In this document: piece by piece, positions 54,901 through 64,000 of the stretch
Layout of the letters: every line of letters starts with the position of its first letter
Numbering within the stretch: the first letter of the stretch is position 1
Assembly: GCF_000346465.2 (NCBI RefSeq)
Contig: NC_034009.1
Coordinates: 45,662,240-45,726,239 of the forward strand
DNA from: Prunus persica
Lineage: Eukaryota > Streptophyta > Magnoliopsida > Rosales > Rosaceae
Length of the DNA stretch: 64,000 bases
Reading direction: 5' to 3'
Position numbers and translations under genes: made by a program
Notes under the pieces: model-generated
What the model was told of the DNA's origin: nothing
The model's input: the letters and a program-made list of their open reading frames with translations, nothing else
Database searches by the model: none

Positions 54901-57900
54901 CATGATTTCATAAGACATTTCTTTTTTTCCCTTTTTTGATTAATTTGTTTGTTTCAGGGTTTTACGTTGGTATTTTAATGCTTTACAATTTATGATTTCT
55001 ATTTTGTTTGTATTTTTACTGACAAAAGTTAGCTTTATTCCTCAGCTATCGTTGCTACTAAAAGGAACGGTTGTTGCACCTCCAGATAAATTTGGTAATT
55101 AAGCTTAATGTTTCTTATCAGTTATTATCACAAACAATTTAAGCATAAGGTTACTAAAGAAGGATAGCTTTTGTAATCTTTCAAATATCAACATTGCTGT
55201 TTCCCGCCCTTTAAGATTGTGCCTTGTTTCATGCTGTGTTGTTGGACTCTTGTTTGTTTTACTTTCATTTATATGTCATTTCTCTTTCAAGGTGAGACAC
55301 TACAGGATGAGAGGACTAACGGAGGGGCATTTGTTAGCAGTGATGGCCTTCAGTTCCCGCACAAGCTTATACCTGTAAGTTAAAGAATTCTTAGACTGTA
55401 AATTTTCTTTTTTCTTTTTCTTCTGTGCTTGCATGTCTTGCATGTTGGTGTCTTTTTTGCTGAAATTTTTTTGCTCTCTCTCTCCAGATTTTTTGGCATG
55501 TTTTTTTAATCTTCATATATGAATCAGGCTTGTTTCTTTCTGTCACTTCTAATACTGAATAACACACTGAAAAAAATCAGGCTATTTGTGCTTTCCTTTC
55601 TTCGTTTGTCTCTTGTTAACATCTATGTGATAGTTTCTATAAGACTGCAAAATACTAATTGTTTCTGGTGTTCTGGACCCAAACTGACTTGTACCTTTTT
55701 AGAGTTTCGTATACATGCATCTAAGCACTGTGTATACTTCATGTGTAGAACGCAGGAATGCGTTTATATGGTGGTGCACAATACCACCGTGCCATGGCTG
55801 AGTTCCGCTTTGTAGTTGGAGGAATAAAATGCCCTCCAATTACAAGGGAAGAAATTGTAAATGCATGTGGAGTTGAAGATTTACATGATGGCACAAACTA
55901 CTCAAGGTATTTATAATTTTATTATATAATCATACTTGTGATACTGGTTTTTAAGCTGTAGTATTTGTGTTCCAAATTTTTCTCAAATTTTTTGTTTTGT
56001 TTTCTATTAATCCGTTTCCGTTTTCAAACTTACTTTTTTGATCAATCAGGACAGCTTGTGTAATAGCCGTTGCAAAGGCCCGTGATACATTTGAGCCTTT
56101 CCTTCATCAGGTGATGAATAATTTCTCTGAGTAATTCTCACGTTCTTTTCTTCTATCCTTTTTCCTGAGACACGAAGTATCTTGTCTCGTTATGTGTTTA
56201 AAAGTCCAATTCATGAACATTATCTAGTGTGCAATGTCCAGTGATTAAATCTCTTGCAAAGAGAATATTATGATCAATACATTTTATTTATGTACTTATT
56301 TATCCTTAAAGTCTGTTCCGTTTTAATATATTTTTTTAAAGTCTTAGACATTTTGATTACTGCTAGTCTTAGCCATCTGTGTGAAAATTGATATTTCTCT
56401 ACTTGTGCAGTTAGGTTGTAGACTCTTGCACATTCTAAAGAGATTACTTCCTATATCAGTCTATCTTCTTCAGGTATGGACTCCACTGTTGTGTAGATTG
56501 GTGGCTTCTAATTATTGTGTGCATTTAACCTGCTCAAGTTCTATGCAGTTAATTTTTTCAATTTCTATCTTGGATTCTGCAGAAAGATGGTGAGTATTTA
56601 AGTGGCCATGAGGTGTTTCTTAGGCGTGTTGCTTCTGCTTTCAATGACTTTGCAGAATCTACCGAAAGGGCATGTCGTGAAAAGTAAACCAGTTTGCTGC
56701 TTATATCTCTTACTTTTTTTAGCAAGTGAATACCCTGTTGAGGCTGTGTTCTTTTGTTTCTTTTTGGCTGGTAGAAATACATTAAAACAAACATTCTTAT
56801 AGTTCAAAGGAGTTGAAATAAATACAATGTACAACCAAAGGAGTCAACATCCTTATATCCTTTGGGGGATATATCATTTTGGTTTTTGGTATCGGTGTAT
56901 ATCATCAATAGTTTTTTGGTTTTATTTGGATTAGAATGATCATTGGATTAATTGGATATTTCGTTTGATTAAGTGGGTGGGTTATTAGATGGGTATTCAA
57001 TTAAGGTTTAATTTGGTTCATGTTTGGCTTAATTAGAGATTTTTTCGGTTTGGATTTGCATCTTCTTCCTTCTATTACCTTAAAAAATCATGAAGTTTTT
57101 CTGGGTTCTTAGGCTGATACCGGGAAATGTCGGAACTATGGTCAAATATCGGGGAAATGCAGGAAATCAGGGAAATATCGCCGATATGGGGGGAATAAAT
57201 AAGCTTACCCCCCAGTTTTAGTGTTGACACTCTAAAAATCCGACATGTCAGCCGATATTTTCGTCCTTGCCCACACACTACATAGAATCCTTTTGGAAAA
57301 TCTCAGTTAATGAAATAAAGTGATTGTAGGTTATGGATTGCAGTCAACCATTAGCATATTTCTTGGGGATTTCGTACTGTAAATAAATGAATTCACAAAT
57401 TGAAAACACTGATTCCCTAACGCACTCGGAATGCAGAGAATATGATATTACTCTATAAGAAAAACAATGTAAATAACACTGCAAGAGCTCTGAATCTTAC
57501 CTCTTAGAGTTAAAAGTCAAATTTTATTTGAACTATTTGAGTTACTATGTTTTATGAAATAATGGAAATTAACACTTTAGAGTCAACACACTAGTTGAAA
57601 ACCCGCCCATCCAGGTTTAACATACTAGTTGTAAGCTCGACCATCCAGGTCACGACTCAGGCCATCCTACTTATCTCGTGAATTGAATGTTGTAGCCCAA
57701 AAACTTGCAGCTTTTATGTTTAGAATGTAATTTATTGATTGATTGATAACGGCATCCAATTCCCAAAAATATAAAATGGGGATACCTTGTATAGTCTGGT
57801 TTTCTTCAACTGAACCTACTCTTATGATACATATGTTTTTGCTGCAGATGCATGGAGGATTTAGTAAGCACCACCCGCTATGTCACCTGGTCCCTTCACA

Positions 57901-57990
57901 ACAAGGTTATCATAGTTGATTATGAAGGCATATTTACATGTCTTATGCACTAATTTCGAATTGGTGTATTATGTTGCTGTACAAAAATCT

Positions 57991-58043
<53 letters not shown>

Positions 58044-59348
58044 GCAAAAAGGAGAGTTTCTTTAAAAAACTTTATACTTTTTCATATTAAAAAATTTATG
58101 TTGTAGAATTTCTAGGATAAATAGATTAATCATCAAATGGTTACTCTAGCCTATCAGATCGAATCCATGACCTATCCTAATCCTATCTCTCCCTCCTCCC
58201 CCCCCCCCCTCTTTTTTTTTTGCATAATCCTCATTTTGTTTTTTCCCATTTTCTTTTTCTAATACGGTGGTACCCGGAATATTTAAGCCTTATAATTTTT
58301 ACATTATTCATTTTGTTGCATGGGACTATCAACTGCTTTTTCAGATATATATCTATGTTTTACGGTAAGTATTAACTTGTTCTCCCTTTGACATGTCTTT
58401 TAATGCCTAATTCGTAGAATCGAGCTGGGTTACGTCAATTTTTAGACTCGTTCGCTGGAACAGAACATAACACTATGGGTAGTAATTGCGTACCTGCTGG
58501 TATTTCCCAAGATTCATCCTTTGGGTCTGTTGCCAATGAGAAGGATACTAAGTCAAGGGCAGATGTGAAGCTCAGCCATGTGGCGTCTGGCATTGATGTG
58601 GCATCTTCTATTCAGACAACAGAAACAAGGCTGGCTGATCTTCTAGATAGTACACTTTGGAATAGGAGGCTTGCTCCTTCCTCTGAAAGGATTGTTTATG
58701 CTTTGGTGCAGCAGATATTTCATGGCATAAAAGAATATTTTTTGGCCTCCGCGGAGTTGAAGGTTTGTTATACAAACTGCTTGTTTATGAATGTATTTCT
58801 AGTAGTGCGCTGTAATAACCATCAACTGAGTATGCGGAAGAGATAACTAGCCTGCTGTTTTATGAAGAATGACTTGTTTCTTTTATTCTAAATTAAAATA
58901 TATCTTGTTTATTGAGCTTCTTGGTTTTTTTTTCCTGCTAATAGGCCTTTTATTTTAACAACTCGTGTTTTTTTTTTTTTCGCAGTTCAACTGCTTTCTT
59001 CTAATGCCTGTAGTAGACAAGTTGCCTGCACTCCTTAGAGAAGATTTAAAATCTGCTTTTGAGGATGACTTGGATAATATTTTTGATATCACCAACCTGC
59101 GGCACTTATTAGGCCAGCGAAAGCGAGACGCAGAGATCGAGCTTAAAAGGGTACTTCAATCATGCCTTAATATTTTTACCCAAACCTGTCAAATGACTGT
59201 TTCTCACTGACCCAAACGTACTCACACACAATTGTCTGACATGCTGTTGGTTTTGCAGATCAAAAGGCTAAAGGATAAGTTCAGATCACTGCATAAGCAT
59301 CTTAGTTCGCATCAAGCCCATTCTACTGCCTTTTCCGACCACCGTTGA
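51993..59348 (+). CDS. ARC5: Dynamin-related GTPase ARC5/DRP5B (chloroplast division)
   Basis: Large GTPase that forms a ring on the outer envelope and constricts chloroplasts (and peroxisomes). Sixteen exons: 51993..52538, 52806..52928, 53015..53236, 53985..54118, 54221..54313, 54526..54589, 55046..55094, 55292..55374, 55749..55906, 56050..56110, 56411..56473, 56583..56683, 57848..57905, 58418..58762, 58986..59150, 59259..59348. All junctions are GT-AG and the frame joins to 784 aa (Arabidopsis ARC5: 777). G1 is GHQTDGKS at 52-59, G3 DTPG at about 165-168, G4 TKLD at 236-239. The middle and GED-like regions follow (LLKGTVVAPPDKFGE, GMRLYGGAQYHRAMAEF, CMEDLVSTTRYVTWSLHNKN). The start chosen is the first ATG giving the conserved N-terminus; an in-frame ATG at 51789 is less likely. 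It appears intact. Intron 12 is 1164 bp and holds repeat-like DNA. Confidence 0.96.
57105..57270. repeat. Repeat-like block in ARC5 intron 12
   Basis: Contains a short degenerate motif several times over (GGGAAATGTCGG, GGGGAAATGCAGG, GGGAAATATCGCC) and an inverted CCGATAT pair. It looks like inserted repeat DNA and does not affect exons. Nature unknown. Confidence 0.4.
57993..58040. repeat. (GA)n microsatellite in ARC5 intron 13
   Basis: About 24 GA units in intron 57906..58417, followed by a C run at about 58199-58209. Confidence 0.95.
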
Positions 59349-62300
59349 GTGTTTTGCAATTCAACATACTGATACGGAAGTCAAATTTGTTGGATGAAAA
59401 ATGATTTGGTTTTTGTTTTTGGTATTGTGTTTGAGATAACTGCATATTTGTTTTGGCTTAGAGAAATCTAGCGGAGAAAAATCTTAGATCTTTATTTGGA
59501 CTAGAGGATTGTATTTAGATAACATGTCTTTCTTAATTATACAGTGAGTATGCACTTTGTTAATGGCCTATTGTTGTAGAGATTTGATTCATATACCTAT
59601 TCTAAGTCTATATGAGACATTTCTGTTCATTGTCTTTAACGTTAGCCTAAAGAAGCAAGAACTTGGTTTGGTTGCCTTCAAATTGGTTTCTTGTTGTCTA
59701 GGTTTCCTGATGCCCACGTGTCTTATATGTAGAATTAGCCAACATTGCATTCTTGTTGTTTAGGCTGACTTCAACATTGACGACACCTTTGTTAATGGCC
59801 CAACACTTCAGCAAAATTAACAGACTTTCTAATGGAGTTGATGAAAATGGGCAGTGTGAGATACACTGAAAACATTTATCGGAGTCTTATTTATTTTTCT
59901 GTGCACTTACTCTCTTCTGTCTTATTTTTTTGGTTTTTGTTTTAAGTTTGTTAAAGCTCAAAAAGTTAAGAGAACCTCAGGAGTATTTAAAGCCCAATAT
60001 AACATACAGATAAAGGGAAATTGGTCATGTGCTAATCCCACTGAGCTTGGTCCATCACCAAGGATGCTTCATCACAACCAATGATACGTTTTTCCTATGC
60101 CAAATAACCAATCAAGCTCACATGTACACAAGTCATGTGGTACACGAGGCTTGCATGAGGGGTTGTAGTGTGGAAAGTTACCGAGGTCCACAAGGCCCAT
60201 CCAAGCTCTTAGATGATAGAGATTTTGGGTTGCATGGGAGCACAAAAGTTCAAGCCCATTACTTGGAGTTCGCCCATATGGGTAAGCAAATGAGATACTT
60301 TTTAGTGCCTCTCTATTACCAGCTCGAAGTAAGTCAATTTCGTTGCTCCCTTTTACTCGTTGGAAACAAGCTGTTTGCGACATTTCCTTTCATCCATAGG
60401 AAACAACTAGTTTAATATGCCTCGTTTCCCCTGCTGGAAATAAGCATGTCCGAGTGCCCTCACCTTCTATAAATTGACAACAATGACCTAGGCAAAGACA
60501 CCCTTCTTTTGGATGCTGCAAAACATGCAGGTCTTTAGCTCATATGGAAAATTCCAGTAAAAGAGAAGAATCCGTGCTCAGAAACACTCCAAGAGGCCTA
60601 AAACACGTAGCCATTGGAAGCACAACAAAGTATTGCTCTAAGACTTGTTTGTCATTCAGGATGCTTAGTTCTTGCTAACTCAGAAAATGGGACAATAAAT
60701 ACTTGATTCACCTTTCTACGGCATTCCAAAAAATCTACAAGTCCAACCAAACCTTCCAACAGAAAAAGGACCCCAACAAAGTCATTTAATTGTTAAAACT
60801 TATGAAGAACTCAAATGAGTGCCTTTTTTTTTTTTAACCTTGTTTGATTCTTTTTTGACAAATGAAAGGAATATATTTATAAGATACTTTTATAACGGAC
60901 TAATAAATTCACACAATGGATCAATACACCCACAACAAAGCTATACACCACAACTAGGTATTGAATATATATCATCCTCGCCATCTATATGAATCGAATT
61001 GAGGCCTCCTCCAACCAACTGGATAATTAGTCTATTCATAAGTTCACTTTATCTTCAACTATTTTGAAATTAGGTTTATCTTCAACACACTTATTTACGT
61101 TTATCTTATATTTCCTACTTCATCTATCTGCCTACTTTAAGCTGAGTAATGTCACATCCGCACACTCCTAAAAAAACAAAAAGTTAAGCGTTGACTCTCA
61201 AGGCTGAGAGATTTGTAGGTGAATAGGGTTTTTGTTCGGCTTTGTGTTTGTAATTTGAGGGTTAGAGAGTGAAGTGTTGTCAAATTGCCTTAAAAGAAGT
61301 ATAGGTAAGTGGAAGTAGCAGTCAGCAATTACCAGAACATGAACGTTAATTGTTGTTTTTATGTGAGTGCAAGATGATCTCGATTGCCGTATTAAATTAT
61401 TGGTGACTAGTATTCTAAAAGAGAAGCAAAGCCAGAAGTTTAGCTCAAGATTACAATAATTATGAATCCGAAATCATTATTGGTGTTTGGGCACACTCCA
61501 AAAGGAATGTGGGCCATATCCAACCTCAAATTGGTCCACGACCAAACCCATATAAACGTGTGCTACGTGGATGAGAAGAGGTGCATGAGATCAGCATGAA
61601 GTGGGATGATGAAGTACACCTAATTTTTTATATATTATTTTGTATATACCAAAATGCAAAAATTTACATAATTGGATGAATGTGGCACAGCCACTCACTC
61701 TTATTGCAGGCTTGCAGCTGCTTACGGTACAAACAAGTCTCCTCTTTATTTATTATTATTATTATTATTTTTCGAGTGATACATAAACACAAGGAGGGAA
61801 CCACACTTAGACTGAGATGGGCAAGCTCAGTGCAATTTATAAAACTTTAACAATTTTGGTGCTAATTTTGTAAAGAAATCGATCTTAGCAAGTGAAAATT
61901 TGGCAACCCCACCCTTGTAATAATTGATTGTTTACACTCGAACATCTCTCTTATACAAAGTCATTCAGCCATTCATATATATATAGACACAAGTCGGTTG
62001 GAAATTTCTAACTCCGCCGTTACATAAATAGGTCCTTTGGCCGCCGCCTTGCATATGGAAAGCACTTTATCATCAATCAAACCATCAACTCCACATTTCT
62101 GATGAAAACCCACCTTCTTTTTCACGTCACTCACTCACTCACTTTTTTCTTTTTCTAAACTATTTATCTTCTCTCTCTCTCTCTCTGCTTTATCGCTTAG
62201 CTATAAGTATCACCTTCAGCTAAAACTTCGTTTACACGCGAATCATCCAAAGCCTACCTATATACTGCGTTCTTCTTTCTTCTTTCTTCTTCTTCTTCTT

Positions 62301-62371
62301 TGTTCTTGTTGTTTTATTTTTATTTATTTTTATTATTTGTTGTTTGTTTTTTTGATCTTGGGTCGATCGTA
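59349..62371. other. Intergenic, ending in the promoter and leader of the NAC gene
   Basis: No supported gene. The 128-codon frame at 60029-60415 has no domain; the GC-richer stretch there (60130-60330) may be repeat DNA. (TTA)n lies at 61747-61770. For the NAC gene, TATATATATAGA at about 61976-61987 is a possible TATA box, about 385 bp before the start codon. The leader has CT/CTT runs at about 62170-62190 and 62272-62302. Confidence 0.5.
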
Positions 62372-63700
62372 ATGGGAGATGACCAGTTTAAGCTCCCTCC
62401 TGGATTTCGATTTGACCCGACGGACGAAGAGCTTGTAGTTCATTTCCTTCAACGTAAGGCAGCTCTCTTACCTTTCCATCCCGACGTCATTCCCGATCTC
62501 CATCTCTACCCATATGATCCATGGGAACTAGATGGTATGCACCTACCATATAGTCCTTCACTACTATATTAATGCTACTAAAAAATCTCTTGGCCTTGCC
62601 TTAATTTAATTAACTTATGTATTAATTTCATGATGTTTGATATTTAATTGCCGCCCTTTTATGTACAAGCACTTGTGCACTTACATATATAGCTGAAATG
62701 AGTAATTGACATACTAATACTAGTACGTACATATTGCACACATAAGTAGGGTACTATTCTCTTGTCGAATTACTTATGTTGTTAAAATAATTGTTTATTG
62801 TATGAACTGTGAATATGGACCACACATATTCAAATAAAGTTTCACATGACAAATGGTGTACTGATTAAATCTGATAGCTTAAATCTTGTGTTGCCAAATT
62901 GTATGATAAGAGAGTATGTTTTCGCGTATATATGTATCTTGATCTATGCACCGTATGCATATATAAATGTATAGGTAAGGCTCTACGTGAGGGAAATAAG
63001 TGGTACTTCTACAGCAGGAGGACGCAGAATCGGGTTACAAGCAATGGGTATTGGAAGGCATTAGGCGTTGAGGAACCAGTGATCACAAGAAGCTCTTGTA
63101 ATTCTACGCACAAAGTTGGGATGAAAAGATACTTGGCTTTTTACGTCGGAGAAGCTCCAAATTCAGGCATCAAAACTAATTGGATAATGCATGAATATCG
63201 TCTCTCTCCACTCTCAGCAGGAGATGGAGCTTCTTCTTCTTCTTCTTCTTCCACCACAACAAGATCATCCAAAAGAAGAGGGCATCTCAAAACAGTTAAT
63301 AATGCATGTCTCAATCACTACTTGTAATTACGTTATTAATTATTTATTTGATTTAAATAGTCATTTCACTCTATGACATGGTAGCATGCGTGGCAAGTCA
63401 TGTACTTTATTTATCACGTCATCAAGTAAAATAATTGCGCAGATATGACATTTTTCTTACATGTGCATACCAAAAACAAAAAACAAAAAAGAAAGGAGAA
63501 TGTGCATGACATAAAATAAATGGAGTTTTATTGATATTTTGGTTTACAAATTTTCTCAGGAATTTAGTGAATACGTTCTATGTCGAGTCTACGAGCGTGA
63601 TGAAGATGACGACGACGACGATGATGGGACAGTGCTTTCATGCTTGGACGAGGTGTTCTTATCTTTGGATGACCTTGATGAAATAAGTTTGCCAATTTAA
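62372..63700 (+). CDS. XND1: NAC-domain transcription factor, NAC104/XND1-like
   Basis: Transcription factor of the XYLEM NAC DOMAIN 1 type. In Arabidopsis XND1 represses secondary-wall formation and cell death in xylem. Exons 62372..62534, 62975..63294 and 63560..63700 give 207 aa. NAC subdomain A is [21 protein letters not shown] follow with [27 protein letters not shown] and [17 protein letters not shown], then [11 protein letters not shown] Ser run and KRR stretch precede the third exon, which reads [12 protein letters not shown], an Asp run, then [20 protein letters not shown], the C-terminal signature of XND1. LSCLDE resembles an LxCxE-type retinoblastoma-binding motif (inference). Without splicing at 63294 (AACA/GTTAAT, a weak donor) the frame would end after about 20 further residues and lose this tail. 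Confidence 0.93.
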
Positions 63701-63704
63701 TTAG

Positions 63705-63743
<39 letters not shown>

Positions 63744-64000
63744 AAGTGCTCCCTTGTTATGAATTAGCTTTATCCCAATTGTACAATTTCATTACTGGAT
63801 TAATGTTATGAACAAATTCAAGTGGATTTCACTTATATGTGTACTCTAACAAAATATGTTATGAGTATAGTTTTGAGAATTCCAATTCATACCATCCAAT
63901 ACATGGAACTTCCCTGAATGTTTATTCCAAAAGTGACGTATATATTGAGCGGAAACACAACAGCTACATGCATGTTTTACATATATATTCATATTTCTCA
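63701..64000. other. 3' flank of the NAC gene with (GA)n microsatellite
   Basis: (GA)n of about 16 units at 63709-63741 starts 9 bp after the stop codon, so it is probably in the 3' UTR. The rest is AT-rich, no gene seen. Confidence 0.7.

Noticed and set aside
60029..60415. Possible 128-codon gene downstream of ARC5
   Set aside because: No recognisable domain, and the opposite strand is equally open; more likely repeat DNA.

Overview
This is nuclear DNA of a eudicot plant. Genes are spliced with GT-AG introns, intergenic DNA is AT-rich, and there are many short transposon-like repeats and long CT/GA and AT microsatellites. The gene set is plant-specific: laccase, a cell-wall beta-xylosidase, chloroplast-division dynamin ARC5 and a NAC factor. 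The style suggests a woody dicot, possibly Rosaceae such as Prunus; that family assignment is only an inference.

Layout. 1-591: 3' end of a laccase gene (+). 600-9000: gene-poor, with palindrome array 1 (1831-2129), a Tourist-like MITE with a visible empty-site paralogue (6547-6742), and a dispersed repeat. 9089-13176: broken endogenous pararetrovirus with two long ORFs head to head. 14995-19282: beta-D-xylosidase of the XYL4/BXL4 type (+, 7 exons, 779 aa). 20002-20445: CYP714-like P450 pseudogene (-). 20465-20947: palindrome array 2. 21095-25035: gamma-tubulin (+, 11 exons, 474 aa). 25-30 kb: no convincing gene. 33272-35194: protein with eleven Cys/His-GGG repeats (WRKY19-like/loricrin-like, +, one coding exon after a long leader). 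36027-42132: PHD-SWIB-Plus3 protein (-, 9 exons, 538 aa) with an apparent U12-type AT-AC intron. 45419-48581: CCCH tandem zinc-finger gene (+, 3 exons, 275 aa) whose fingers have lost three zinc ligands. 50550-51708: palindrome array 3 enclosing a broken ABCF gene fragment. 51993-59348: ARC5/DRP5B (+, 16 exons, 784 aa). 62372-63700: NAC104/XND1-like factor (+, 3 exons, 207 aa).

Biology. Several genes concern cell walls and xylem (laccase, xylosidase, XND1) or division (gamma-tubulin, ARC5), but they are separate transcription units. The xylosidase, the Cys/His-repeat gene and the NAC gene resemble Arabidopsis genes that lie close together on chromosome 5 (At5g64530-At5g64570), so part of this order may be ancestral.

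The most unusual feature is a family of about 30 copies of a near-perfect 20-bp palindrome, GTATAGCCG-NN-CGGCTATAC, in three arrays. The arms are conserved and the central dinucleotide varies freely (ten different dinucleotides seen). The arrays enclose or abut gene fragments, and two of them lie just 5' of gamma-tubulin and ARC5. They may be a gene-fragment-carrying mobile element family.
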